From contig LVBN01000065.1 in NCBI GenBank assembly GCA_001603165.1, positions 1 to 64,000 on the forward strand: DNA of 64,000 nucleotides, given 5' to 3'. The stretch comes from Spirochaetales bacterium Spiro_12. Lineage in GTDB: Bacteria > Spirochaetota > Spirochaetia > Treponematales > Rectinemataceae. The notes under the pieces were generated by a model, which had not been told where the DNA came from, made no database searches, and saw only the letters and a list, made by a program, of their open reading frames with translations. The position numbers and the translations under genes are program-made. Positions 33,859 through 43,173 of this stretch are shown piece by piece. The first letter of the stretch is position 1. Each line of letters opens with the position of its first letter.

Positions 33859-35118
33859 CTAGGTCGATTCTACCAGCAGATCGCAAATAACACCTACGTA
33901 TATTTTTGCCGCATTTATTACATCGACTATATCCACATCCTCATTGTATGAATGGATACCTTCCGTATTAGAAGGGCCATATTGCAGGGTAGGTATTCCT
34001 TTTAAGCGATAGTATCTGGCGTCGCTGGATGCCCACTGATATGCGGGAATAACCCGCTTATTCCACACTGACTCCGCATTTTTCACTAGGGTTTTGACGA
34101 TAGGTTCTGATACTTCCGTGAAATTCGCTTCGCTGGTTTCGTATTTATAACCCACCTTGTCGAGGTTTAGTTCATGCAGTAATCCTTCGAAATTGGAAAT
34201 AAGTTCTTCAGAACTCAGACCAATGGGGATTCTGATATCGATGTCCGTTTCGCAAAGATCGGGAACCATATTAACTTTCGTTCCACCCTTTATAATGCCC
34301 GGATTGACAGTCACTGAATCGATCACATTCCCCACCCCCGGCCTAGCAAGCTTTGCTTCGGCCATATCTTTGGAATCGATGAGCACTTGGTGCTGGGTCG
34401 GTGAATAGCTTCCTTTGATTTTTCGAAGTTCATCGATATGGCTTAGAATTTTCATTGTTTTTAAAATTGCATTTTCGCCGACATAGTTTCCTATGCTCCC
34501 GTGAGCTGCCTTGCCCGCTACGCTTAAATGTATCCGTACCTGACCTTTCTGCCCTACTTCGCAGGTATCGGCCCCTGTTGGTTCTGCAACAAGACACACG
34601 AAGGCATTATCTGCGTATCCGTTCTCCACGAGCCATTTTGTCCCGAAAGACCCCCCGGTTTCTTCGTCTGGAACGACATGGATTTCTACTCTGCCGTTTA
34701 ATGGGACTTTTTCGTCATGCACCAGAGCCATCGTAAATAAAGCTGCCCCGAGTCCGCATTTCATGTCTGAGGTGCCTCGGCCCCGTATTGCGGAAGAGGT
34801 TATTTCTCCGCCATATGGATCAAAATTCCATCGTGATTTATCTCCGGCGGGGACGACATCGCAATGACCATTGAAAACAAGTGAAGGCCCTTCGCCTATC
34901 CCTGCGACTATGCTCGGATATTTAGAATCAGGGCCGACAAGCTTATGCTTTATTCCTTTATTGCTCAGATAATTTTGTATAAACAAGACTATATCATCAA
35001 CGTTCCCCGGAGGATTCTCGCTCGGGATTTTCACCATATCGGAGCAAAGCTTGATTAATTCCTCACTTCTTTTGTCGATACTAGCCCAAAGCGTTTCTTT
35101 AATGGATAGTGCTGCCAT
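33859..35118 (-). CDS. M20-family metallopeptidase (ArgE/DapE type)
   Basis: A 419-residue cytosolic metallohydrolase. Active-site motifs: FNGHCDVVPAGD (H,D), GRGTSDMKCG (bridging D), PDEETGGSFG (catalytic E,E) and the C-terminal GIHSYNEDVD (H). Family members deacylate N-acyl amino acids or cleave dipeptides. The ATG at 35118 has an AGGAGAT site; an open extension to 35235 overlaps the ATPase gene. Its position at the end of the opp operon suggests that it processes the imported peptide or acyl-amino acid. Confidence 0.93.
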   Translation of the reverse strand: MAALSIKETLWASIDKRSEELIKLCSDMVKIPSENPPGNVDDIVLFIQNYLSNKGIKHKLVGPDSKYPSIVAGIGEGPSLVFNGHCDVVPAGDKSRWNFDPYGGEITSSAIRGRGTSDMKCGLGAALFTMALVHDEKVPLNGRVEIHVVPDEETGGSFGTKWLVENGYADNAFVCLVAEPTGADTCEVGQKGQVRIHLSVAGKAAHGSIGNYVGENAILKTMKILSHIDELRKIKGSYSPTQHQVLIDSKDMAEAKLARPGVGNVIDSVTVNPGIIKGGTKVNMVPDLCETDIDIRIPIGLSSEELISNFEGLLHELNLDKVGYKYETSEANFTEVSEPIVKTLVKNAESVWNKRVIPAYQWASSDARYYRLKGIPTLQYGPSNTEGIHSYNEDVDIVDVINAAKIYVGVICDLLVEST

Positions 35119-35150
35119 TCTTATCTCCTGAATACTATGATCATATAAAA

Positions 35151-36128
35151 TTATAGGGAAAGCTCTTCCGCCCTCCAGCAGGCTACCGCCCTGCCTGACT
35201 CTATAGTTTTGAAAACTGGAGTATCGGTGAGGCACTTTTCAATACAGTATTCGCAACGCAACGCGAACCTGCAGCCGGGTTTCGGTTCTATTGGCGACCC
35301 GATTTCGCCCTTCAGAATCGTCATTGTCTCGTCGGTCTTGGATTCTATTTTAGGTATTGCAGATATAAGTGCGTGACTGTAGGGGTGATATTGATGGGCA
35401 AATAGGTCCTTAGCCGGCGACAACTCAATGATTTGTCCGAGATACATAACCGCGATTTCATCGGATATATGTTTTACCACCGCCATATCATGGGTAACGA
35501 ACATATAGGTTAGTCCGAGCCTATCTTGCAGGTCTTGCATTAAATTGAGAATCTGGGCTTGAACGGATACGTCAAGCGAAGAAACAGGTTCGTCGCAGAC
35601 AATGAATTGCGGTTCGAGGGCCAATGCTCGTGCAATCCCGATGCGTTGGCGTCTTCCTCCATCGAGTTCATGCGGGTACGATGAGGATAAGCGGTCCTCC
35701 AGCTCGACCATTTCCATTAGTTTTTGAACCTGCTTCAATAATTCTTTTTTTCCTGAAACCCGTTTGTGAATTATCAGCGGTTCTGCGATTATAGAAGCTA
35801 CGGACATTCTAGGATCGAGGGATGAATATGGATCCTGGAAAATAATCTGCATTTTCTCCCGCATGATTCTTAACTTGTTTTTTTCGAGCGAAGTGATATC
35901 AATACCGTTGAATACGACGGAACCGCTTGTCGGCTCGATCAAACGAAGAATTGCCCGACCGGTGGTTGTTTTTCCGCAGCCGGATTCTCCTACTACACCG
36001 AGAGTTTTGCCTTCTTGGATAGCGAAACTGACATCGTCTACTGCGTGAAGCATACCTCTGGGGGTGGTAAAGTATTTTTTGAGGTTTTTCACCTGGAGAA
36101 TTGGTATCATATCGCTGTGATTATTCAT
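35151..36128 (-). CDS. oppF: Oligopeptide ABC transporter ATP-binding protein (OppF/DppF type)
   Basis: A 325-residue ATPase with Walker A GESGCGKTT, Walker B FIVCDEPVSSLD and the oligopeptide-family C-terminal extension with cysteines (CRFALRCEYCIEKC). The ABC signature is LDGGRRQRIGIARAL where most OppF proteins have FSGGQRQR, a mild deviation. Start chosen at 36128, overlapping oppD by 8 nt; ATG 36110 is an alternative. Confidence 0.93.
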   Translation of the reverse strand: MNNHSDMIPILQVKNLKKYFTTPRGMLHAVDDVSFAIQEGKTLGVVGESGCGKTTTGRAILRLIEPTSGSVVFNGIDITSLEKNKLRIMREKMQIIFQDPYSSLDPRMSVASIIAEPLIIHKRVSGKKELLKQVQKLMEMVELEDRLSSSYPHELDGGRRQRIGIARALALEPQFIVCDEPVSSLDVSVQAQILNLMQDLQDRLGLTYMFVTHDMAVVKHISDEIAVMYLGQIIELSPAKDLFAHQYHPYSHALISAIPKIESKTDETMTILKGEIGSPIEPKPGCRFALRCEYCIEKCLTDTPVFKTIESGRAVACWRAEELSL

Positions 36129-37116
36129 TTGCCGCCCCCATCGTATTGGGAATAACACCTTCGTGCATCAGGCACATGACACGTCTATCGGAAATTTTCG
36201 AGACTATCGGAGCTTGCACAGAGCATTCTTCCTTGGCATATGGGCAACGTGGTTTGAAGATGCAACCGCTTGGAACTATGGAAGGATCGGGCATCATCCC
36301 CCGAATGGGAATCAAACGCTCTTTCTCCACCTCTATACGGGGTATGGAGTTTAAAAGACCTTCCGTATACGGATGTAAGGGTTTCGAGAAAACGTCGCGG
36401 AGAGCCCCGAATTCGACAATCCTGCCTGCATACATGATTGCCACATTCTCGCAAACCTGCGCTACGACTCCGAGATTGTGGCTTATCAATATCAGGCTCG
36501 TGTCCAGCTCGTTTTTCAGCTCTTTGATCATTTTGAGCACTTGAGCTTGAATCGTAACGTCCAGCGCGGTAGTTGGCTCGTCGGCGATCAATAATTCCGG
36601 ATTGCATGCCAACGCGATCGCAATAATTACCCGCTGTTTCATGCCGCCCGAGAATTGGTGGGGATATTCATTCATTCGCCCTCTTGGTATTCCTACCATT
36701 TCAAGCATATCCCCGGCTTTTTTCTGTGCTTCGTTCTTATTCGAGGTTCCGTGTATCTCAAGGACCTCCGCGATCTGGTCGCCTACGGTAATTATCGGGT
36801 TCAGCGATGTCATCGGATCCTGGAAAATCATCGATATCTTACTGCCCCTGATGTCTCTCATTTCTTCTTCTGAAAGGAGTGTAAGATCTTTTCCTTCGAA
36901 TAAAATACTCCCTTTAATTATCTTCCCGGTAAGTTTCGGCAATAACCCCATTATTGAATAGGCGGTCGTTGTTTTGCCGGCGCCTGATTCCCCAACAAGT
37001 CCTATACTGCCTCCGCGCGCGAGTTCGAGGCTAATGCCATTGACAGCATGAATGATATTATTGTCGGTGATGTATTGCGTCGTGAGATTATTTATTGAAA
37101 GCAATAGTGATTCCAT
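36121..37116 (-). CDS. oppD: Oligopeptide ABC transporter ATP-binding protein (OppD type)
   Basis: A 331-residue ATPase: Walker A GESGAGKTT, signature FSGGMKQRVIIAIAL, Walker B LLIADEPTTALD, and the C-terminal cysteine-containing peptide-transporter domain (CIFKPRCPYAKEEC). It forms a heterodimer with the OppF-type subunit to power the OppBC channel. It starts 9 nt after the end of oppC. Confidence 0.94.
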   Translation of the reverse strand: MESLLLSINNLTTQYITDNNIIHAVNGISLELARGGSIGLVGESGAGKTTTAYSIMGLLPKLTGKIIKGSILFEGKDLTLLSEEEMRDIRGSKISMIFQDPMTSLNPIITVGDQIAEVLEIHGTSNKNEAQKKAGDMLEMVGIPRGRMNEYPHQFSGGMKQRVIIAIALACNPELLIADEPTTALDVTIQAQVLKMIKELKNELDTSLILISHNLGVVAQVCENVAIMYAGRIVEFGALRDVFSKPLHPYTEGLLNSIPRIEVEKERLIPIRGMMPDPSIVPSGCIFKPRCPYAKEECSVQAPIVSKISDRRVMCLMHEGVIPNTMGAANE

Positions 37117-37125
37117 GGTTGCACC

Positions 37126-38055
37126 TTAACGCTTGAGCTTTGGATCCAGGGCGTCTCTTAAACCGTCGCCGATCAAATTGTAGGCAAGTATTACCGTCAT
37201 GATCGCCAACCCAGGGAAAAGTAGTGTATGGGGAGCATAACTTATGTAAGAACGCGCGTCTGAAAGCATATTTCCCCATTCCGGTGATGGAGGCTGAATT
37301 CCAAGCCCCAAGAAGGACAACGATGTCGCAGAGAGGATGGATTGGGCAATTCCTAGGGTAGCTTGTACAATAATCGGTGCCATGCAATTCGGCATTATAT
37401 GTCTGGCAATGATGCGAAAATCCCTTGCTCCCAGGGCTTTGGCGGCTTCAATGAATTCTTGGTTCTTTACTGTCAATACGGACGCTCTCATCAGCCTTAC
37501 GAAAGCGGGGATGGATGTTATCCCGATGGCCAATAGAAGGTTTTGAAAACTCGGACCAAGAGCAGCGACAATAGCCAGAGCGAATAGTATGTTCGGTATA
37601 GCTAAAAGGATATCGGTACTCCTCATGATGATCGATTCAACCCTGCCTCCGTAATACCCAGCGATCGCTCCAAGTGCGGAGCCGACAACGCATGCAAACG
37701 CAATTGTCGAAAAGCCGATAATCATGGAAATACGGGCACCGTGTATGATTCTTCCCAGAATATCCCTGCCGAAGTTATCAGCGCCAAGGACGTAGAAGTG
37801 GTTGGTGAAGTTGTCCTTGTATTCTATTTCCGCACTGGTAAAAGGTTCGGCGAACGCATTTGATATTTGATTTTGTGTTATAAAGTCGTACGAAAAGAAA
37901 ACATCGGCAAAAATCGCCATTAAAATGTAAAGCACCACTATGAGTAATCCGGCGACGGCGAGCTTATTCTTTCTGTATCTTCTCCAAAACTCTTCGAAGG
38001 CGGTTTTCCTTTTGCCAGTGCTCGCTATTTGTGATATAAAATTATTATTGTCCAT
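37126..38055 (-). CDS. oppC: Oligopeptide ABC transporter permease (OppC type)
   Basis: A 309-residue inner-membrane permease with an N-terminal transmembrane helix (KLAVAGLLIVVLYILMAIFA), a periplasmic loop and the conserved permease core ending EAAKALGARDFRIIARHIMPN, the ATPase-coupling EAA loop. Start at 38055 has GGAG six bases upstream; an in-frame ATG at 38070 overlapping oppB is the alternative. Confidence 0.92.
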   Translation of the reverse strand: MDNNNFISQIASTGKRKTAFEEFWRRYRKNKLAVAGLLIVVLYILMAIFADVFFSYDFITQNQISNAFAEPFTSAEIEYKDNFTNHFYVLGADNFGRDILGRIIHGARISMIIGFSTIAFACVVGSALGAIAGYYGGRVESIIMRSTDILLAIPNILFALAIVAALGPSFQNLLLAIGITSIPAFVRLMRASVLTVKNQEFIEAAKALGARDFRIIARHIMPNCMAPIIVQATLGIAQSILSATSLSFLGLGIQPPSPEWGNMLSDARSYISYAPHTLLFPGLAIMTVILAYNLIGDGLRDALDPKLKR

Positions 38056-38071
38056 GTTTTTCTCCGCCATA

Positions 38072-39088
38072 TCACTTGCTCTTTCCCAACGAATTATTGA
38101 TCTTGATTTTCGCAATGCCTTCATATTGAGCTCTGATACGAGGGTCGATAAATGCATACACTATATCGACTACCAAATTAACCAAGGCAAAAACGATTGC
38201 GACGAAAACAACAGAAGCGAGTATTTGCGGAGTATCCTTTCTCTGGATGGCATCGACCATTATCGTGCCGATTCCAGGATATGAAAAAACTGTTTCTGTA
38301 AGCACTGCTCCGACCAACAATTGTCCGACCTGAAGTCCGATTACGGTTACAACCGGAATAAGGGCGTTGTTCAATGCGTGTCTTCTTATTACTTTTTTTT
38401 CTTCGAGCCCCTTCGCCCTGGCCGTACGAATATAATCCTGGCGAATGATTTCAAGCATCGATGATCGTGTCATCCGGGCTTGTACCGCTGTATTCATTGT
38501 CGCCAGGGTAATTACCGGCAATACGAGGGATTTTAAATTGTTGGGATTGGCCAATGATGGAAATATCTTTAATTGCACCGAGAATATCCATATTAAGATC
38601 ATGCCAAGCCAGAATGCCGGCATCGAAAGACCCAGGAGAGACAGGATCGAAACTATCATATCCGGCACCGAATACTGATGGGTCGCAGAAATTATCCCAG
38701 CAGGAATCGACAACAGGACGGATAGGAGTAAGGCAAATAAAGACAATAATGCGGTATTCGGGAATCGTTCCAATATTGTTCGGAATACCGGCCTGTTTGA
38801 AACGTAAGATCTACCGAGATCAAGCGCGAGCAGGCCTTTGTAACTAAAAGAAGAATCATCGCTCGGGCTTTTGAACCCGAATAGAAAGTGGAAATATTGC
38901 TTTATAAAGGGCTCGTCAAGTCCCATGAAATGGCGCATCTGGGCGATGTCCGCCTCTGTGGCATCCTGGGGGAGAATCATGCGCGCAGGATCTCCTGGAG
39001 CTATATAAGTTAGGGAAAAGACGATAAATGTAACGCCAAGGAGTACTGGAATTATCATTAAAAGGCGTCTGAGAATATACTTGACCAT
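38072..39088 (-). CDS. oppB: Oligopeptide ABC transporter permease (OppB type)
   Basis: A 338-residue permease starting with the OppB signature MVKYILRRLLMIIPVLLGVT and containing the EAA coupling loop (IRTARAKGLEEKKVIRRHAL). About six transmembrane helices. It lies 81 nt after oppA, with a strong hairpin between the two genes. Confidence 0.94.
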   Translation of the reverse strand: MVKYILRRLLMIIPVLLGVTFIVFSLTYIAPGDPARMILPQDATEADIAQMRHFMGLDEPFIKQYFHFLFGFKSPSDDSSFSYKGLLALDLGRSYVSNRPVFRTILERFPNTALLSLFALLLSVLLSIPAGIISATHQYSVPDMIVSILSLLGLSMPAFWLGMILIWIFSVQLKIFPSLANPNNLKSLVLPVITLATMNTAVQARMTRSSMLEIIRQDYIRTARAKGLEEKKVIRRHALNNALIPVVTVIGLQVGQLLVGAVLTETVFSYPGIGTIMVDAIQRKDTPQILASVVFVAIVFALVNLVVDIVYAFIDPRIRAQYEGIAKIKINNSLGKSK

Positions 39089-39108
39089 GTGAGATCCTTT
39101 TAAGATAT

Positions 39109-39144
39109 CTCCCGGGCGGCTTATGTTTATTTGCCGCCCGAGAG
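39109..39144 (-). terminator. Intercistronic hairpin between OppA and OppB
   Basis: CTCCCGGGCGGC (39109-39120, + strand) and GCCGCCCGAGAG (39133-39144) form a 12-bp stem with one mismatch around a 12-nt loop. No clean U-tract follows on the - strand. Likely a partial terminator or mRNA stabiliser that favours the receptor gene. Confidence 0.6.
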
Positions 39145-39169
39145 TGGTTTCAGCGAAAAAGTGCTCGGA

Positions 39170-40885
39170 TCATTTCTTTACGACATCATCAAGCTGGAAT
39201 GATCCTGAAGGTGAAAGGAAAACGCCGGAAATATTCTGCTGCGAAGCGGAAATGCCCATGATCGCCACGAGCGGAACTCTGGGAAGCGCTTTGAGGATAG
39301 CTTTTTGAGCATTCTGATATGCTACGTTGCGTTCTGGACCATTTGGAAGCGAGTTGCCTTTTTCAATCCAGGTTTGAGCGTCTTTGGAATAGAACTTTGT
39401 ATCATGAAGAAGGGACGTATTAAAACCATCGAAGGCTACAAAGATATAATAGGAGTCATCGGTCTGAGTCCAGTTTACAATTAAGTCCCATACATCGGGG
39501 TCCGTCTTTGATCTGCGGGTGGCCAGTTCAGTTAAGGCAACCTGCTCGATATTGATCAAGTCAACACCGAGTACTCTCTTGACTTGGTCTTTTACTACCA
39601 GGGCTTCCTTTACGTATACGCTTCCTGACAAGGCTGTGCATTTTAAAATTCCCGGCTTTTTTAGGGAATCGGGCAAGGAAGCAAAAATTTCTCTTGCCTT
39701 TGCTGTGTTGTAGTATCCAGTCTTGGTATTGCCTTCTTCGATGCGCGTGCCTTTTGGATCATCGATATGACCAAAGGGGAGGCTCTCCACATATTGCAAT
39801 GTGACTTTCCCGCGGCGATCCATAATATCGGGCGAGTTTACAATATCGGCAGGGTTGATCGAATAGAGAATCGCGAGCCTCAGGCGCGCGCCGGGTGAAT
39901 TTAGGTCATATTCTCCATCCAAATCCGGAGAACCATCCGCATTAGTCTGGCCGACCCGTGGAGACTTCATATTGAAGCCCAGATAATGATACCCGAAGTA
40001 TCCGTTGGTCAGAAGAATTTTGCCTCCCGCCGATTCTATTTCTCTTGCATCCAGAGGAGCCACATTCATGATCAAGTCGACTTCTTTGTTTAAAAAGGCT
40101 GATTTTAAAGCTGACGGGTCTCGAATAGTTTTAAAAACGATTTTATCGACATTTGTTTTGATCATCGAATCATGATAGTCCTTGTTTCTTACAAGAGTAA
40201 TGCTGTCTCCTTGCTTCCATGAATCGAACTTAAAAGGCCCGGAGCCTATCGCCCATGTTACACCGTAGTCCTTTATTGAACCGTCTTGCTGTGCCTTTTC
40301 GAGAGTTGCCTTGCTAACAATTGAAGCGCCAAGCCACGTAAGCTGGTTCAATTGCGAACCGAAAGCAGCCGGTTTATAGTATTTTGCCCGGTCTTCGAAG
40401 GATTTGAGGCTGCCGTCATTGATATCGGCAGGAGCTTTGGATTTGTCGAAGAAGCCCGTTCTGAACTGAATGGTTACGGTATCAACTTTTTTAACATCAT
40501 ACATCATCGCAAAAATGGATTTCATCTGTGACTTGTCGTTGAATGCGCCACGTTGAAACGAATAGATGACATCATCGATAGTCAAGGCCTGCCCATTGTG
40601 AAACCTAACACCGTTTTTAATTTTGATAGTGTATTTTGTACCGTTCTCTTCGATTTTCGGCAAATCTACCGCTAGCCCCGGGACTACTTTCCCGTCACTA
40701 GACAGGTTATACAACCTATCATATACGAGAAGATTTACGTTGTGCGTGGGAGTATCCGAATACATCGGCGGATCGAGGATGATCGGATCGGTCGCTTGAC
40801 CGACCACCAGAATATTTTGCGCCGCCAGAGCAGTAACGGAAATCATCAATAGCGTTACCACCGCTCCCCATTTCTTCAGAAACAT
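39170..40885 (-). CDS. oppA: Peptide ABC transporter substrate-binding protein (SBP family 5)
   Basis: A 571-residue exported receptor. Signal peptide MFLKKWGAVVTLLMISVTALAA precedes a mature start QNILVVGQATDPIILDP. The family-5 landmark around YTIKIKNGVRFHNGQALTIDDVIYSFQR is present. It captures di/oligopeptides or similar solutes for OppBCDF. The ATG at 40885 has a near-perfect AAAGGAGGTAG site; it has its own predicted promoter just upstream. Confidence 0.94.
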   Translation of the reverse strand: MFLKKWGAVVTLLMISVTALAAQNILVVGQATDPIILDPPMYSDTPTHNVNLLVYDRLYNLSSDGKVVPGLAVDLPKIEENGTKYTIKIKNGVRFHNGQALTIDDVIYSFQRGAFNDKSQMKSIFAMMYDVKKVDTVTIQFRTGFFDKSKAPADINDGSLKSFEDRAKYYKPAAFGSQLNQLTWLGASIVSKATLEKAQQDGSIKDYGVTWAIGSGPFKFDSWKQGDSITLVRNKDYHDSMIKTNVDKIVFKTIRDPSALKSAFLNKEVDLIMNVAPLDAREIESAGGKILLTNGYFGYHYLGFNMKSPRVGQTNADGSPDLDGEYDLNSPGARLRLAILYSINPADIVNSPDIMDRRGKVTLQYVESLPFGHIDDPKGTRIEEGNTKTGYYNTAKAREIFASLPDSLKKPGILKCTALSGSVYVKEALVVKDQVKRVLGVDLINIEQVALTELATRRSKTDPDVWDLIVNWTQTDDSYYIFVAFDGFNTSLLHDTKFYSKDAQTWIEKGNSLPNGPERNVAYQNAQKAILKALPRVPLVAIMGISASQQNISGVFLSPSGSFQLDDVVKK

Positions 40886-40928
40886 AAAGCTACCTCCTTT
40901 CCTGGTACTTCCATCGAATTGTATACTG

Positions 40929-40957
40929 ATTATCTTAAAGCATTTATAAAGAAACAA
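40929..40957 (-). promoter_or_regulatory. Predicted opp promoter
   Basis: On the - strand TTGTTT (40957-40952), a 17-nt spacer and GATAAT (40934-40929). The octamer GATTATCT (+ strand) is repeated at 40928-40935 and 40962-40969, so one copy overlaps the -10 and the other sits just upstream of the -35. It could be a binding site for the adjacent response regulator. Confidence 0.45.
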
Positions 40958-41108
40958 TTAAGATTATCTGAAGTTTGGATGCAAAATATTAAACAGCCCT
41001 TGTTTTTATGAACAGGTCTTAGTTCAATGGAAATTAGCGGCAGCAAAGAACGAATGACAATGAGGATTTACAATACGAGGAGTTGTCTTCTGCGATGGCG
41101 ACGAAAAG

Positions 41109-42347
41109 TTATCTCTCTGGAAATCTGATCGTGAATTGGCAACCGGACCCAGGAGTACTTTGCAGATCGATCGAAAAGCCGTATTCTTCGGAAAACCTCT
41201 TTATAATGGAAAGGCCTATTCCTGCTCCTTCGCTCTGTCCATCTTCTTCCGGGAATTTCGGGACACCATCGAAGGCAGCGTCCGGTTTGGCCATGCCTCT
41301 GCCGAAATCTCTTATAATCAACTCGTTTTCATTTAGCGCTATTTCGATTCTTCCACCCTCGGCGCCGTGGCGAACAGCATTATCGAGGAGGATATTTTCG
41401 ATACGTTCGAAATCCATGGCTTCTATAGGAAGGCGAACAGCTTTTTTGACCGAGGCATCAAAATGAATGTTGGTGTAAAGGGTGCGATAAAATGCCATAT
41501 TCCGCATGGTTATCTCGGAGGCGTCGGCGAATTCAACCCTGCGCCGCTTTTCCACCAGGAAAGCGGCTTTGAGGGAGGTGGTCATCTCTTTAAGCCTATA
41601 GAGTTGTATTTTCGAAACATCGAGATACTCGTCTATAATCATCTCATTTTTGCCATGCCGTTCGATGAGCTGCCTATATCCTTCAAGAATCTGTACCGGT
41701 GTCACTATGTCATGGGTCATATCATCAACGAAGGTTTTAAGTCGTGTATAACTGCCTTCTATATCGTCAAGCATGGAATCGAAAGTTTTTATAAGCTGGC
41801 TGATTTCATCCTTTCTTTTCGGTATCGGAATACGCTCTCGGAGATTATGAGAGGTAATTTTCGCCATGCTCTTTGCCAGACAGGAGATCGGCTCCACCAC
41901 GGAGTTTATGAACAAAATGCCCGCAACGGCAAATATGAAAGCGAATACAGCGGCAATCGTGATGATGATTCGTTTAAAAGGTGCGATATAGATTCCAGTT
42001 TCGGCTTCAAGATCAACATTAAGAGTAAAGTTGTAACCGCCTTTTGTCGCTTTTATCACTGTGACTTTTTGAGATTCCTCGTCCAGTCTGGAAGTCCCGT
42101 ATTGGAAAACCGAAAAGGAATCTTTTGTTATAGATATGCTTTCATGGGAGAAGTTAATATAGGAGTAAATATCAATGTCGTTGGCGATGTTGCTGAATCC
42201 CTGGACAATCATGGAAAGACGTGTATTGGCTCTTTCCAGAATGAGCTGTTCGATACTTTCCTTGGCAGCGATGTACGACAATGCAAACGTTGCTATACTC
42301 ATAAGGCATATGACGATAGTAAGTATTATAAGGAATCTTTTTCTCAT
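41109..42347 (-). CDS. Membrane sensor histidine kinase (HAMP-HisKA-HATPase)
   Basis: A 412-residue sensor. Transmembrane segments at about 6-27 and 127-148 enclose a ~95-residue extracytoplasmic sensing domain. HAMP follows (about 150-203), then H212 in DDMTHDIVTPVQ as the phospho-acceptor, and an ATPase domain with LLDNAVRHG, DFGRGM and GAGIGLSI. It partners the response regulator encoded 75 nt upstream and lies next to the opp operon, so it may sense the transported peptide or a related signal. Confidence 0.93.
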   Translation of the reverse strand: MRKRFLIILTIVICLMSIATFALSYIAAKESIEQLILERANTRLSMIVQGFSNIANDIDIYSYINFSHESISITKDSFSVFQYGTSRLDEESQKVTVIKATKGGYNFTLNVDLEAETGIYIAPFKRIIITIAAVFAFIFAVAGILFINSVVEPISCLAKSMAKITSHNLRERIPIPKRKDEISQLIKTFDSMLDDIEGSYTRLKTFVDDMTHDIVTPVQILEGYRQLIERHGKNEMIIDEYLDVSKIQLYRLKEMTTSLKAAFLVEKRRRVEFADASEITMRNMAFYRTLYTNIHFDASVKKAVRLPIEAMDFERIENILLDNAVRHGAEGGRIEIALNENELIIRDFGRGMAKPDAAFDGVPKFPEEDGQSEGAGIGLSIIKRFSEEYGFSIDLQSTPGSGCQFTIRFPER

Positions 42348-42422
42348 CTTGATGAAAGCTCCGTTATTTTACAATCGATTGCTTCGATAATGGGCGAAGA
42401 ACCAGATGGACAAGTCAACGCC

Positions 42423-43103
42423 CTAATTATCGATTCCAGCTTCGTTTCCAATCATGTATCCAATTCCCCAAACAGTCTCGATTCTAAGTCCTTTGATTTT
42501 ATCACGGATGGCTTTTATATGAACCGCTATAGCCCCCTCTTCGATATAGACGTCTTTCCCCCATACGGCCGAGTAGATTTCTTCTTTGGTTACTACATTT
42601 CCTCTATTCGAGATGAGAAGGACAAGAATTTCAAATTCCTTTTTTGTTATATGAATCCGAGAGCCTCGCTCGTAAACCGCTCTTGTCGCTGGGTCGATGA
42701 CCACAGTATTTATTACGGTTTTTTGCATAGTACCTTTTTTTGCTTGAGTACGTCGCAGAACCGCGGTGATACGTGCAACGAGCTGTCCGATGTCGAAAGG
42801 TTTTACAATGAAATCATCCGCTCCTTCTGTGAGCCCTCGAACCTCGTACGCGACTTCTTGGCGTGCTGTAATCATGATAATCGGCGTCTGAATACCCTTG
42901 TTCCTGAGAATTCGGCACACATCAATACCTTCGATATCGGGGAGTATCCAATCCAGGATGATGATATCGAAGTGTTTCTCAAGGGCATGCAAAAGTCCAG
43001 ACTTGCCTGTATAACATACTGCAACGTCCATTTTCTGCAGGAGAAGCTCTACTTTAATCACTCTGGCGAGCGAGTGCTCATCTTCAATAACCAAGACGTT
43101 CAT
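42423..43103 (-). CDS. OmpR/PhoB-family response regulator
   Basis: A 226-residue regulator: receiver domain with acidic pair E7-D8 and phospho-acceptor D51 (IIILDWILPDIEG), then a winged-helix DNA-binding domain (TKKEFEILVLLISNRGNVVT, YMIGNE near the C-terminus). ATG 43103 is the family start; an in-frame upstream start at 43130 adds residues unlike the receiver N-terminus. Cognate to the kinase downstream and candidate regulator of opp and of the divergent DUF1177-aroM pair. Confidence 0.94.
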   Translation of the reverse strand: MNVLVIEDEHSLARVIKVELLLQKMDVAVCYTGKSGLLHALEKHFDIIILDWILPDIEGIDVCRILRNKGIQTPIIMITARQEVAYEVRGLTEGADDFIVKPFDIGQLVARITAVLRRTQAKKGTMQKTVINTVVIDPATRAVYERGSRIHITKKEFEILVLLISNRGNVVTKEEIYSAVWGKDVYIEEGAIAVHIKAIRDKIKGLRIETVWGIGYMIGNEAGIDN

Positions 43104-43134
43104 TATTCTGCATTTTTCTCCAGGGATCAAAATA

Positions 43135-43150
43135 GAAAACCTAAGTTTTC
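43135..43150. repeat. Small palindrome in the divergent regulator/DUF1177 gap
   Basis: GAAAAC-CTAA-GTTTTC is a perfect 6-bp inverted repeat in the 70-bp gap between the response regulator and the DUF1177 gene. Possible operator; short enough to be chance. Confidence 0.3.
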
Positions 43151-43173
43151 GGTTTTATAGTAGGAGGTTTGAT

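Noticed and set aside
41367-43160. 597-codon open frame on the + strand opposite the kinase and response regulator
   Set aside because: It lies antisense to two genes with complete, well-recognised domains; its translation has no family features. It is a shadow frame.
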